NCBI RefSeq assembly: GCF_950066645.1
Contig: NZ_CATMFB010000016.1
Span: 28,786-92,785 of the forward strand
Direction of reading: 5' to 3'
Length of the DNA: 64,000 bases
DNA from: an uncultured Thalassolituus sp.
GTDB taxonomy: Bacteria > Pseudomonadota > Gammaproteobacteria > Pseudomonadales > Oceanobacteraceae
The position numbers and the translations under genes were made by a program. The notes below the pieces were generated by a model, which worked only from the letters and a program-made list of their open reading frames with translations, had not been told where the DNA came from and ran no database searches. Positions 55,880 to 64,000 of this stretch are shown in pieces; position 1 is the first letter of the stretch, and every line of letters starts with the position of its first letter.

Positions 55880-57054
55880 TCTCCCTCTTCGTTACTAAAA
55901 ATCTTCCGCTGATAACTATCTAATGCTTTTCGAGAAGACTGCTCAATTTCCTGATCTATATAAACCGCTTGAGATTCGAGACTACTATCACCACGCAGCA
56001 AGGCCAGTGCTTTTTTTCTTCTTTCCTCATCCATCCCTGACTCTCGCAAAGCTCTTTCCATCCTCGACGAAAAGGTATGACGCAAGGACTTCGCAGATAA
56101 ATTACTCGGCAATTCAGAAGGATATTTCGACCGAAGTATCTGATAAAACTGTGTAACTGAAGATTGGGAAAGCGGCTCCCCTTGGTCACTCAGAATTAAA
56201 TAGTCTGTTTCAAACTCGGACTTATCTTCTAAGCGCTCTCGCCATACTAAGATATATTCATCAAGCTCATGAGCGAATGATTTATCAACAATGGGAATGA
56301 TCCTGCCATTTCTCTTGATTTGTGGCCGAGGCCGTCGCAAGTCATTTTTGTCTGGTGGACGACGCTCTACCCGTACAGATGACACAGCACCTATTTCAAT
56401 ATCCTGTACCTTAAGACTTAACAATTCTCCTGGCCGCAACCCTAGTGAAAGCATAATCATGGTCATCACATAATTTCGGTGCCTGACAGCCTCATCCCGA
56501 CCAATAACCCTATTGCCCCCGGGATACAAAAGCGAAACGAGATTGCTCACCTCTGCAGGTGAAAGTCCCTTACTAATTTGAGTATTCGACGGTGGAGAGC
56601 TTATAAAACTGGAATCTATCCATTTACATAACTGCTTCTTCCTTACAAGCATATTCTCATATACAGAATCCGAAGATATGAGGCCAGATAACTGGAGATC
56701 AAACAACCAAGAAAGATACAGCCTTACTGTAGTTAAGCGCTGATTAAAGGTGTGGGGACTAACGACTAATTTGTTTTTTGACTGATCCCTACGCAAGAAC
56801 TCGACCATGCTTCCTCGCACCAAAGCCTCAGTCAATGGAACTCTACCAATAACCAGATCCATTAGATCCACTTCATCAGTCATGGCCCAACTATGCAGCA
56901 CTGCCAACTCTCTTGAATTTCGAATCAATGTGTTTGACGCGAGAGCCCTTCGCCCTAAGATGAACTCGTTTGGCAAACATAGGGGCACATCCAACTCATC
57001 TAAGAGAATAGGAATCAGCTCACCAGAAGGATGCTGCACCACCCTCACATTCAT
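55876..57054 (-). CDS. Tyrosine recombinase (GinA-like)
   Basis: 392-residue recombinase, first gene of the mobility operon. N-terminal SAM-like core-binding domain (residues ~60-150), then a catalytic domain with R207 in LSLGLRPGELLSL, box II AKSLRHTFSSR with Lys at the first position (K322-x-x-R325), and nucleophile Y365 in QAVYIDQEIEQ. KxxR is a tolerated variant of HxxR. It lies 218 bp downstream of ssb, transcribed away from it. The trio plus a coiled-coil gene is the ginABCD organisation of GInt islands; in Tn554 only two are recombinases. Confidence 0.87.
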   Translation of the reverse strand: MNVRVVQHPSGELIPILLDELDVPLCLPNEFILGRRALASNTLIRNSRELAVLHSWAMTDEVDLMDLVIGRVPLTEALVRGSMVEFLRRDQSKNKLVVSPHTFNQRLTTVRLYLSWLFDLQLSGLISSDSVYENMLVRKKQLCKWIDSSFISSPPSNTQISKGLSPAEVSNLVSLLYPGGNRVIGRDEAVRHRNYVMTMIMLSLGLRPGELLSLKVQDIEIGAVSSVRVERRPPDKNDLRRPRPQIKRNGRIIPIVDKSFAHELDEYILVWRERLEDKSEFETDYLILSDQGEPLSQSSVTQFYQILRSKYPSELPSNLSAKSLRHTFSSRMERALRESGMDEERRKKALALLRGDSSLESQAVYIDQEIEQSSRKALDSYQRKIFSNEEGE

Positions 57055-57149
57055 CAGTCTCTCTCCACACCTTTACACAATAAATATAAAAATCCTTATA
57101 TTTACATTTTGATATTTATGCGAAATTATAAAAAACAAGATTAACAGCA

Positions 57150-57192
57150 AATAAAAAAGCCTTCAACAACTTTACAGTCACTGAAGGCTTTA
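57150..57192 (-). terminator. Intrinsic terminator of ssb at the right island boundary
   Basis: Read on the minus strand: AAAGCCTTCA, 17-base loop, TGAAGGCTTT followed by a T-tract. About 80 bases beyond the ssb stop. It marks the junction between the core gene ssb and the island promoter region (57055-57150, AT-rich, otherwise featureless). Confidence 0.75.
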
Positions 57193-57272
57193 TTAAGAAA
57201 AAAATATTATTAAATCAGTATGTTGTAGGAAAATCACATCCTAACAACTTAACACTTAATTATATATCCGGA

Positions 57273-57938
57273 TCAGAACGGGATGTCGTCGTCGAAATCG
57301 TCGAAGCTGTTGCTTGGCTGAGGTGCCGGTTGCTGAGGCGCCTGTTGCGGAGCCTGTTGATAACCGCCCTGGTTGCCGTAACCGCCCTGACCACTCTGTG
57401 GTTGGCGGGACTGCTGAGGGTTTTGCTGTGGCGCTTGCTGATAACCGCCCATTGGCTGCTGAGGTGCCTGCTGCGGAGCCTGCTGTGGCTGCTGGTAGCC
57501 GCCACCCTGTGGCATGCCACCGCCCATATTGTTGCCCATGCCCATGTTGTTGGCGACCTGAGCGGGACTGGAAGAAGCACCACCGCCCATATTCATGCCA
57601 TCACCACGCGAGTCGAGCATCATCATGTCGTTGCAGATAATTTCTGTGGTGTAGCGCTTAACGCCGTCTTTTTCCCACTCGCGTGTGCGCAGCTTACCTT
57701 CGAAGTAAGCACGGGAGCCCTTTTTCAGGTACTGCTGGCAGATCTCAGCCAGGCGTCCGTATACCGTCAGGCGGTGCCATTCAGTCTGTTCAACTTTCTG
57801 GCCGGTCGCTTTGTCGTTGTAACTCTCGTCGGTTGCCAGAGAGACATTCGCGACGGCATTGCCATTCGGCAGATAACGGACTTCAGGGTCACGACCCAGA
57901 GTACCGATCAGTGTCACTTTATTAACGCTGCGACCCAT
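57273..57938 (-). CDS. ssb: Single-stranded DNA-binding protein SSB
   Basis: Essential tetrameric SSB for replication, recombination and repair. I use the ATG at 57936-57938 ([20 protein letters not shown]) with CAGGAG upstream, giving 221 residues. OB-fold over residues 1-110, then a Gly/Met/Gln-rich low-complexity linker of about 100 residues with repeated QQAPQQ, and the acidic tail DDFDDDIPF that binds partner proteins. The linker is longer than in E. coli. Neighbours MFS and uvrA match the Pseudomonas order. I see no LexA-type box near it. Confidence 0.97.
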   Translation of the reverse strand: MGRSVNKVTLIGTLGRDPEVRYLPNGNAVANVSLATDESYNDKATGQKVEQTEWHRLTVYGRLAEICQQYLKKGSRAYFEGKLRTREWEKDGVKRYTTEIICNDMMMLDSRGDGMNMGGGASSSPAQVANNMGMGNNMGGGMPQGGGYQQPQQAPQQAPQQPMGGYQQAPQQNPQQSRQPQSGQGGYGNQGGYQQAPQQAPQQPAPQPSNSFDDFDDDIPF

Positions 57939-59286
57939 GTTTTTCTCCTGTGGAATCAATAATCTTCAGCGCGCTCTCACGGTCGAAGCTGTCCGCGCTG
58001 ACTTTCAGATAAATGGCTTGTTCACTCTGCAGATACAGACTTTCGGCGACGCCCGGCAATGAACTCAGTGCGCTCAGCTGATCGTCACTGATCCGGTCTG
58101 CCGGTAGCCGGACGCTGGTCAGGTGCTGAGGTGCTCCGGACCGAGTGATTAACAGTGCCCAAAGTACCACCAAAGCGCCCAGTCCGACAAACAGAATGCT
58201 CAGTCCGTAATCCTGTAATAACCAGCCGCCGACGCTGCCTCCGGCAAAGGCGCCGAGGAACTGCATGGTGGAATACACGCCCATCGCGCTGCCTTTTGAG
58301 CCTGCTGGCGCAATCTTACTCAGCCAGGAGGGCAGGCTCGCTTCCATCAGGTTGAAGCCCCAGAAATACAGCAGCAGGAGCACCACCCAGTGCCAGAGCT
58401 GGGAAGCACCGCTCATCAGGAACAGGCTGAGGGCAATGATCAGTGCGCCGGTCAGTACTACGCCTTTCATCCGGCGTTTTTTCTCGGCAATGATGATCAG
58501 CGGAACCATCAGAATGAAAGCAACAATCAGTACGGGAAGGTAGAGCCAGCTGTGATGCTCTGCGATCAGCCCGCTGGCGCTGAGCTGCCCGGGTATCGCG
58601 ACGAAGATTGCGACCATCAGCGCGTGCAGCAGAAAAATTCCGAGATTGAGCGGCCACATAGCGGTATTACGAAGTTGTGCCAGCACTTCAGGCAACACGG
58701 CTGTCGCATCACGATGACTGACCGGCGGTGGGGTAGGAATGACCCAGACAGTCACCAATACGCCGCCAATGGCAAGTACGGCTGTCAGGCTGAATATCAG
58801 GCTCAGCCCACCCATGCTGGCCAGCCAGGGACCGAGAATCAGAGCGACTGAAAACGACAGTCCGATGCTTGCGCCGATGGAGGCCATCGCTTTCATGCGA
58901 TGTTCTTCGCGCGTCAGATCGGTCACCAGCGCCATGATTGCACTGGCGATGGCGCCACACCCTTGCAGAGCACGGCCAAGAATGACCCCATACACACTGT
59001 CAGAAACGGCGGCGATAATGCTGCCTGCAGCAAAAATCAGCAGTCCGCCGATGATCACAGGCTTACGCCCGATACGGTCAGAAAGTGTACCCGCCGGGAT
59101 CTGGAGCAGAGCCTGCGTCAGACCGTAGACGCCCATCGCAAAGCCGAGCAGCTGTGGCGACGCGCCTTCGAGGCGCTGGCCGTCGAGCATCATTACGGGC
59201 AGAACCATAAAGAGGCCGAGCATGCGTAATGCATACAGCGATGCCAGGGAGACAACAGCTCTTTGTTCAGTTTTCTCTGGAGTCAC
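57922..59286 (-). CDS. MFS transporter
   Basis: Twelve-span major facilitator of 454 residues, drug-efflux-like. The MFS loop motif [16 protein letters not shown] follows helix 2 near residue 63, and a proline-rich helix 5 region is present ([20 protein letters not shown], antiporter motif C-like). Beyond the last helix is an unusual ~60-residue soluble tail ([20 protein letters not shown]...). Its end overlaps the ssb start by 17 bases. The same MFS gene sits between ssb and uvrA in pseudomonads; substrate unknown. Confidence 0.88.
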   Translation of the reverse strand: MTPEKTEQRAVVSLASLYALRMLGLFMVLPVMMLDGQRLEGASPQLLGFAMGVYGLTQALLQIPAGTLSDRIGRKPVIIGGLLIFAAGSIIAAVSDSVYGVILGRALQGCGAIASAIMALVTDLTREEHRMKAMASIGASIGLSFSVALILGPWLASMGGLSLIFSLTAVLAIGGVLVTVWVIPTPPPVSHRDATAVLPEVLAQLRNTAMWPLNLGIFLLHALMVAIFVAIPGQLSASGLIAEHHSWLYLPVLIVAFILMVPLIIIAEKKRRMKGVVLTGALIIALSLFLMSGASQLWHWVVLLLLYFWGFNLMEASLPSWLSKIAPAGSKGSAMGVYSTMQFLGAFAGGSVGGWLLQDYGLSILFVGLGALVVLWALLITRSGAPQHLTSVRLPADRISDDQLSALSSLPGVAESLYLQSEQAIYLKVSADSFDRESALKIIDSTGEKHGSQR

Positions 59287-59499
59287 GGGATCTTTCGCCG
59301 ATATAGAAATTTACAGGGGCGGTATTCTATCAGAATGCGGCGCGCTGCGAGAGCAGCGTCCGATTAAGTCAGATACAGGCCGTTACAAAGTCGCACACAA
59401 AAAAACGCAGTTGTGTAGAAATTTTGCGGGGGATGCGTACACTCTGAGGACTGGCAGGTAAGCCAGTCTAAGGAAAACCCGCAACATAAGGAGTATGTT

Positions 59500-60180
59500 A
59501 TGGATTCACCGGCAATGATTCCGGGAAGGCGAATCATTCTGTTCGGTCAGCACAGTCTGCAGAACTCAATTCTTATCGGATACATCCATCAGCGCACCCG
59601 CATAGATTGTCAGTTGGTTAATACCATGGAGTGGAAATCTGACTGGTCCAGTGGTGGAGATATGGTGATGGCTCTGATTGATGCTGACAGTGCCCGCCCG
59701 GACAGGCTACAGGACCTGCTCGAGCAGATTCTGGATCATCATGGCGAAGCCCCGGTGGCTTTCTTCAATGCCTCGCGTAATCACCCGGTAGAACGCCTGA
59801 TCGTCTGGCCAATGGTCAATGGACTGTTTTACCGTGAAACCTCGCAACAACAGCTCTGCAAAGGGATTCAGGGAATCTTCGAAGGTGAATACTGGTTGCC
59901 CCGTCATCTGATGGGACAGTATCTGGCGCGTCATCGCCAGCGACCGCGCCGCCTGACGGCATTTGCTGGTCTGCTGACCCGTCGGGAAAAGCAGATTCTG
60001 CAACTGACGGCCACGGGCGCGACCAATACCGAGATTGCTGAAGCACTCAATGTGAGCATGCATACGGTCAAAACCCATATCTATAACCTGTTCAAAAAGA
60101 TCGGGGTCAGTAACCGTATTCAGGCCGTGAACTGGGCTCAGGAAAACATGGATGAGCTGTTGCACGAAACCGCTGAATAA
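59500..60180 (+). CDS. LuxR/CsgD-type transcriptional regulator
   Basis: 226-residue regulator: N-terminal atypical receiver-like domain of about 150 residues (RRIILFGQHSLQNSILIGYI) without the phospho-acceptor acidic pocket of true response regulators, and a C-terminal GerE/LuxR HTH (LLTRREKQILQLTATGATNT ... VSMHTVKTHIYNLFKKI). This pattern is CsgD/VpsT-like; in that family cyclic di-GMP or interaction replaces phosphorylation. Strong SD AAGGAG. No kinase gene is adjacent. Lies between the MFS gene (divergent, 213 bp) and uvrA (67 bp downstream), so it may share regulation with neither. Confidence 0.85.
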   Translation: MDSPAMIPGRRIILFGQHSLQNSILIGYIHQRTRIDCQLVNTMEWKSDWSSGGDMVMALIDADSARPDRLQDLLEQILDHHGEAPVAFFNASRNHPVERLIVWPMVNGLFYRETSQQQLCKGIQGIFEGEYWLPRHLMGQYLARHRQRPRRLTAFAGLLTRREKQILQLTATGATNTEIAEALNVSMHTVKTHIYNLFKKIGVSNRIQAVNWAQENMDELLHETAE

Positions 60181-60215
60181 GCGGCTGAATCACTGCAGCG
60201 GTTCAATTACAATAG

Positions 60216-60244
60216 GAGCTTTCGGTTTTAGGCAGTGAAAGCTC
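60216..60244 (+). promoter_or_regulatory. Hairpin over the uvrA ribosome binding region
   Basis: Perfect 8-bp arms GAGCTTTC (60216-60223) and GAAAGCTC (60237-60244) enclose 13 bases and end three bases before the uvrA ATG. The only SD-like sequence (AGGAG, 60214-60218) is partly in the left arm, so the fold would hide it. No T-tract follows, arguing against a terminator. Confidence 0.55.
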
Positions 60245-60247
60245 TTC

Positions 60248-63079
60248 ATGGATAAGATTCAGGTCCGCGGCGCCCGTACACACAACCTCAAAAACGTCGA
60301 CATCGATATTCCACGGGACAAACTGGTGGTCATCACCGGTCTCAGTGGTTCAGGTAAATCATCCCTGGCATTCGATACTCTCTATGCTGAGGGGCAGCGG
60401 CGCTATGTTGAGTCACTGTCGACCTATGCCCGGCAGTTTCTGTCGATGATGGAGAAGCCCGACGTCGATCTGATTGAAGGCCTGTCTCCGGCCATTTCGA
60501 TTGAGCAGAAGTCCACGTCCCATAACCCGCGGTCAACCGTGGGCACCGTCACCGAAATCTACGACTACCTGCGTCTGCTGTTTGCCCGGGTAGGTACGCC
60601 GCGTTGTCCTGATCACGATGTCCCACTTGAAGCGCAGACCGTCAGCCAGATGGTTGATGCCATTATGGATCTTCCCGCTGACAGCAAGCATATGATTCTC
60701 GCGCCTGTGGTTCGTGACCGGAAAGGCGAACATCTGCACGTGTTTGAGAGCCTGCGTGCCCAGGGCTTTATCCGGGTCCGAGTCAATGGGCTGGTGTGTG
60801 ATCTGGACGATACGCCCGAGCTCGACAAGCGCAAGAAGCACTCCATTGAAGTCGTCGTTGACCGGTTTAAGGTCAAGGAAGGCATTGAGCAGCGACTGTC
60901 AGAATCGATCGAGACCTGTCTGGAGCTGAGTGGTGGCCTGGTGCTGGCGGCCTCGATGGACGATGAAAAAGCTGAGCCACTCCTCTTTTCCTCTCAGTTC
61001 TCGTGCCCGCACTGTGGTTACAGCATCTCTGAGCTGGAGCCTCGCCTGTTCTCGTTCAATAACCCGGCAGGTGCCTGTACCAGTTGCGATGGCCTGGGGG
61101 TGAAGCAGTATTTCGATCCTGATCTTGTCGTGCATGACGACACCCTGACAGTAGGCGAGGGGGCAATCCGCGGTTGGGATCGTCGCAGCGTTTACTACTA
61201 TCAGATGCTTTGTTCAGTGGCAGAGCATTATGGCTTTGATATTGATACGGCCCTCTGTGATCTGAAGTCTGAACACCGGAATGCCATTCTTAATGGCTCG
61301 GGTGATGAAGAAATTAAATTTATTTATGTGAACTCCCGTGGCGACCGCATGGTCAAGTCTCACCCGTTCGAAGGGGTGCTGCCTAATCTCGACCGCAGAT
61401 ACCGCGAGACGGATTCACAGATGGTACTGGAAGAACTGTCTAAGTACCTGAGTGTGCAGCCATGTCCTGTCTGTGAAGGCTCGCGACTGCGTCGGGAGGC
61501 ACGCAACGTATTTATTGGTGATAAAACCATCCACGCCTGTACCTCCATGCCTGTAGAAGACGCACACCTGTACTTCTCGGATTTGAAAATGGATGGTCAT
61601 CGGGGAGAAATTGCAGAGAAAATTCTGAAAGAAATCCGCGATCGCCTGCAGTTTCTGGTAAATGTCGGTCTGGAATATCTGACTCTGAACCGCAGCTCCG
61701 ATACGTTATCGGGTGGTGAAGCACAGCGTATCCGTCTTGCGTCTCAGATTGGCGCAGGTCTGGTTGGGGTGATGTATATCCTCGACGAGCCTTCCATTGG
61801 CCTCCATCAACGGGACAACGACCGCCTGTTAAAAACCCTGTTTCATCTTCGTGACCTGGGCAATACCGTGCTGGTGGTAGAGCACGACGAGGACGCAATC
61901 CGCAGTGCGGATCATCTGATTGATATTGGTCCGGGCGCCGGCGTGCATGGTGGAGAGGTTATCGCGCAGGGCACACCGGACGAGGTGATGAACAACCCAG
62001 CGTCGGTGACGGGTAAATATCTCTCCGGTGAAAAGGTAATCGCCGTCCCTACGACACGCACTGCATTTGATAAGAAAAAAGTCCTGACATTAAAAGGCGC
62101 GAAGGGCAATAACCTGAACGATGTGGATCTGACGATTCCTCTGGGCTTGCTGACCTGTGTTACCGGTGTGTCTGGCTCTGGTAAATCTACGCTGATTAAC
62201 CGCACACTGTATCCGTTGGCTGCAACGGCGTTGAATGGTGCAACCACGCTGAAAGCTTCTGAATACAAGTCGATTGAAGGCCTGAAGCAACTGGATAAAG
62301 TCGTGGATATTGATCAGTCACCGATCGGCAGAACACCGCGCTCAAATCCAGCCACCTACACCGGAATTTTTACGCCAGTACGGGATCTTTTTGCGGGAAC
62401 GCAGGAAGCACGTTCGCGCGGTTATAAAGCGGGTCGCTTCTCGTTTAACGTGAAGGGGGGGCGTTGTGAAGCCTGCCAGGGCGACGGTGTTATCAAAGTA
62501 GAAATGCATTTCCTGGCGGATATTTATGTCCCTTGTGACGTCTGCAAGGGGAAACGTTACAACCGAGAAACTCTGGATATCCGCTACAAAGGCAAAAATA
62601 TTCATGAAGTTCTGGAAATGACGGTTGAAGATGCCCGTGACTTCTTCGATGCCATCCCTGCTGTTGCGCGTAAACTTCAGACCCTGATGGATGTCGGCCT
62701 GAGTTATATCAAACTGGGACAAGCCGCCACGACCCTGTCTGGTGGTGAAGCTCAGCGGGTTAAACTGGCCAAAGAACTGTCGAAGCGGGATACGGGCAGC
62801 ACGCTGTATATCCTCGATGAGCCGACCACCGGTCTGCACTTCCACGACATTGAACAACTGCTTGCAGTGCTGCACCGGTTGCGTGATCACGGTAATACCA
62901 TTGTTGTTATTGAGCATAACCTGGATGTCATCAAAACCGCCGACTGGATTGTCGATCTCGGTCCGGAAGGTGGTTCTAAAGGCGGGTATATTATCGGTGA
63001 AGGAACACCGGAAGACGTAGCGGCAATGGAATCCTCCCATACCGGACGCTTCCTGAAGCCTCTGCTGGAACGCGGGTGA
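60248..63079 (+). CDS. uvrA: Excinuclease ABC subunit A
   Basis: Damage-recognition ATPase of nucleotide excision repair. The 943-residue protein has two ABC modules: Walker [21 protein letters not shown] near residue 31 and [17 protein letters not shown] near 640, signatures [16 protein letters not shown] and [16 protein letters not shown], and both zinc modules (CPHCGYS ... CTSCDG and CEACQGDG ... CDVCKGKR). Full length and intact. It overlaps the downstream DTW gene by 4 bases, suggesting co-translation. Confidence 0.98.
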   Translation: MDKIQVRGARTHNLKNVDIDIPRDKLVVITGLSGSGKSSLAFDTLYAEGQRRYVESLSTYARQFLSMMEKPDVDLIEGLSPAISIEQKSTSHNPRSTVGTVTEIYDYLRLLFARVGTPRCPDHDVPLEAQTVSQMVDAIMDLPADSKHMILAPVVRDRKGEHLHVFESLRAQGFIRVRVNGLVCDLDDTPELDKRKKHSIEVVVDRFKVKEGIEQRLSESIETCLELSGGLVLAASMDDEKAEPLLFSSQFSCPHCGYSISELEPRLFSFNNPAGACTSCDGLGVKQYFDPDLVVHDDTLTVGEGAIRGWDRRSVYYYQMLCSVAEHYGFDIDTALCDLKSEHRNAILNGSGDEEIKFIYVNSRGDRMVKSHPFEGVLPNLDRRYRETDSQMVLEELSKYLSVQPCPVCEGSRLRREARNVFIGDKTIHACTSMPVEDAHLYFSDLKMDGHRGEIAEKILKEIRDRLQFLVNVGLEYLTLNRSSDTLSGGEAQRIRLASQIGAGLVGVMYILDEPSIGLHQRDNDRLLKTLFHLRDLGNTVLVVEHDEDAIRSADHLIDIGPGAGVHGGEVIAQGTPDEVMNNPASVTGKYLSGEKVIAVPTTRTAFDKKKVLTLKGAKGNNLNDVDLTIPLGLLTCVTGVSGSGKSTLINRTLYPLAATALNGATTLKASEYKSIEGLKQLDKVVDIDQSPIGRTPRSNPATYTGIFTPVRDLFAGTQEARSRGYKAGRFSFNVKGGRCEACQGDGVIKVEMHFLADIYVPCDVCKGKRYNRETLDIRYKGKNIHEVLEMTVEDARDFFDAIPAVARKLQTLMDVGLSYIKLGQAATTLSGGEAQRVKLAKELSKRDTGSTLYILDEPTTGLHFHDIEQLLAVLHRLRDHGNTIVVIEHNLDVIKTADWIVDLGPEGGSKGGYIIGEGTPEDVAAMESSHTGRFLKPLLERG

Positions 63080-63639
63080 GCAGAACGATATGTGATGGCT
63101 GCGGGAGACCGCAGTCGGCGTGCCTGTGCAGCCATCTTATCGTGCGGCCGTTGCCGTTCGAGCTGGTCATCTGGCAGGACCCTGACGAATCCCGCCACCC
63201 ACTGTCGACTACGCCATTACTGCAGAGATCATCGCCAGGGGCTCAGCTTCTGGTCGGAGATACGTTTTCTTTTACCGATGTGTTTGGCGAAGCCCTGCCA
63301 GAGAATGTGGCGTTGTTGTATCCGGCGACCGGGGACTCTGAGATTCTTGCACCGGGGCCTGCGGCAGGTATCAGCAAAGTACTGGTGTTGGATGGCACAT
63401 GGCGTAAGGTCCGGCGCCTGTTGTTATTGAATCCCTGGCTTGAGCCGCTGCAACGTATGTCTCTGACACCCGTACAGACGTCGCGCTACCTCAGAGTGAG
63501 TCCCAGAGCAGATGGTGTGTCGACGCTGGAGGCGGTACTGATGCTCGCGGCGGAGTGGACTTCGGATGCATCGTATCTTGACGGCGTTGAGGTGCTTGAT
63601 CGCATGGCGGAAATCCAGGCCATAAAAAGATCCGAATAA
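63076..63639 (+). CDS. DTW-domain tRNA-uridine aminocarboxypropyltransferase (TapT/TuaA-like)
   Basis: Member of the DTWD family that transfers the 3-amino-3-carboxypropyl group of SAM to uridine (acp3U) in tRNA. The 187-residue sequence has an N-terminal zinc-type Cys cluster ([13 protein letters not shown]), the family motif [16 protein letters not shown] near residue 107 (DGTW in place of DxTW) and [19 protein letters not shown]. It overlaps uvrA by 4 bases. E. coli has two such enzymes and I cannot tell which is the counterpart. Confidence 0.88.
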   Translation: MSRTICDGCGRPQSACLCSHLIVRPLPFELVIWQDPDESRHPLSTTPLLQRSSPGAQLLVGDTFSFTDVFGEALPENVALLYPATGDSEILAPGPAAGISKVLVLDGTWRKVRRLLLLNPWLEPLQRMSLTPVQTSRYLRVSPRADGVSTLEAVLMLAAEWTSDASYLDGVEVLDRMAEIQAIKRSE

Positions 63640-63640
63640 C

Positions 63641-63670
63641 AAAAAGCCCGGCAACTGCCGGGCTTTTTGT
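63641..63670. terminator. Bidirectional intrinsic terminator after the DTW gene
   Basis: AAAAAGCCCGGCA / TGCCGGGCTTTTT with a short loop, directly after the DTW-gene stop and 14 bases from the end of the convergent phosphate-binding-like gene. Serves both strands. Confidence 0.9.
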
Positions 63671-63683
63671 TGAGCGGTTCAGA

Positions 63684-64000
63684 TCAGTAGCTGTAAACCA
63701 CTTTCACAGTATCATCGACGGCACTGCTGTCGATGTAACCGATCATATTTGGGTTAGCAGCGATCAGCGATTTTACTGCGGCGTTATTTCCTACCTCTTT
63801 GGGCGGGGTGCCTTTACCAGTGAAAATCAGACGTGACCAGTAAGCCTTCAACTGGCTCGCATTTTTTCCCAGTACCTTGTCCGTAAAGTCGTTGCGGACG
63901 TCGGATCCTTCGCTCTGATCCACCGGAACTGCCGGGCTTCCATCAGGAAAACTTGACGTTTTACCAAGGAAAATACGCGATATGGTGTCCGCATCCATCG
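63684..64000 (-). CDS. PstS-like periplasmic substrate-binding protein (partial, N-terminus off window)
   Basis: C-terminal ~105 residues of a phosphate ABC-transporter-type solute-binding protein (PBP-like_2 domain). Readable motifs: ISRIFLGKTSSFPDGSPAVP, VDQSEGSDVRNDFTDKVLGK, and AANPNMIGYIDSSAVDDTVKVV. The short form, with a domain that ends here, resembles the small orphan PstS-like proteins of marine gammaproteobacteria rather than full PstS. Upstream sequence and signal peptide lie outside the window. Confidence 0.8.
   Translation of the reverse strand, partial: MDADTISRIFLGKTSSFPDGSPAVPVDQSEGSDVRNDFTDKVLGKNASQLKAYWSRLIFTGKGTPPKEVGNNAAVKSLIAANPNMIGYIDSSAVDDTVKVVYSY

Overview
The window reads as a chromosomal segment of a marine-type gammaproteobacterium, probably in the Oceanospirillales/Oceanospirillaceae (Thalassolituus- or Oceanobacter-like). 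That assignment is inferred from gene order: the blocks rpoN-lpt-kdsD / mla-ibaG-murA-hisG-hisD-hisC-algW, ispD-ispF-truD-surE-pcm-nlpD-rpoS and ssb-MFS-uvrA follow the order known from Pseudomonas and relatives. Coding density is high, the core is moderately GC-rich, and no rRNA, tRNA, CRISPR array or transposase was found.

1-17 kb is core. Reading leftward: a calcium/sodium antiporter gene, kdsD, lptC, lptA, lptB, rpoN, hpf and ptsN (LPS precursor synthesis and transport, then the nitrogen/PTS regulators). Reading rightward: mlaF, mlaE, mlaD, mlaB, ibaG, murA, hisG, hisD, then a 0.7 kb repeat-filled gap, then hisC, with a DegS/AlgW-type protease convergent to it. Two usual genes are cleanly absent: kdsC between kdsD and lptC, and mlaC between mlaD and mlaB. 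In both places the remaining neighbours overlap as TGATG. 17-31 kb is mixed: a porin and a DMT permease with a perfect 12-bp inverted repeat between them, pyrG, eno, an AT-rich patch holding an orphan membrane protein, a NADAR protein, a diguanylate cyclase, pirin, a thioesterase and an unrecognised three-gene operon ending in a DKNYY protein. 30-33 kb is a copper operon (CopL-like, CopA, CopB). 33-42.7 kb returns to core: a DUF4397 lipoprotein, ftsB, ispD, ispF, truD, surE, pcm, a DUF368 (PopT-type) protein, nlpD, rpoS and a MaoC-like protein.

42.8-57.1 kb is an AT-richer genomic island inserted just downstream of ssb, with every gene on the minus strand. Its mobility module is three different tyrosine recombinases plus a small coiled-coil protein in overlapping order, the ginABCD layout of GInt islands (also like tnpABC of Tn554). 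Its cargo is a ribbon-helix-helix regulator with a palindrome in its own promoter, followed by a tight four-gene operon: adenine methyltransferase, DEAH helicase/Res, AAA ATPase and subtilisin-like protease. The last two resemble the IetAS anti-phage pair and the first two resemble type III restriction-modification. The combination looks like one composite defence locus and is the most interesting object here. The left end of the island carries a structured 17-bp inverted repeat and a cluster of AATTACGC motifs in both orientations.

57.2-64 kb is core again: ssb, an MFS transporter, a LuxR-type regulator, uvrA with a hairpin at its ribosome binding site, a DTW-domain tRNA modification enzyme and the end of a phosphate-binding-like periplasmic protein cut by the window edge.
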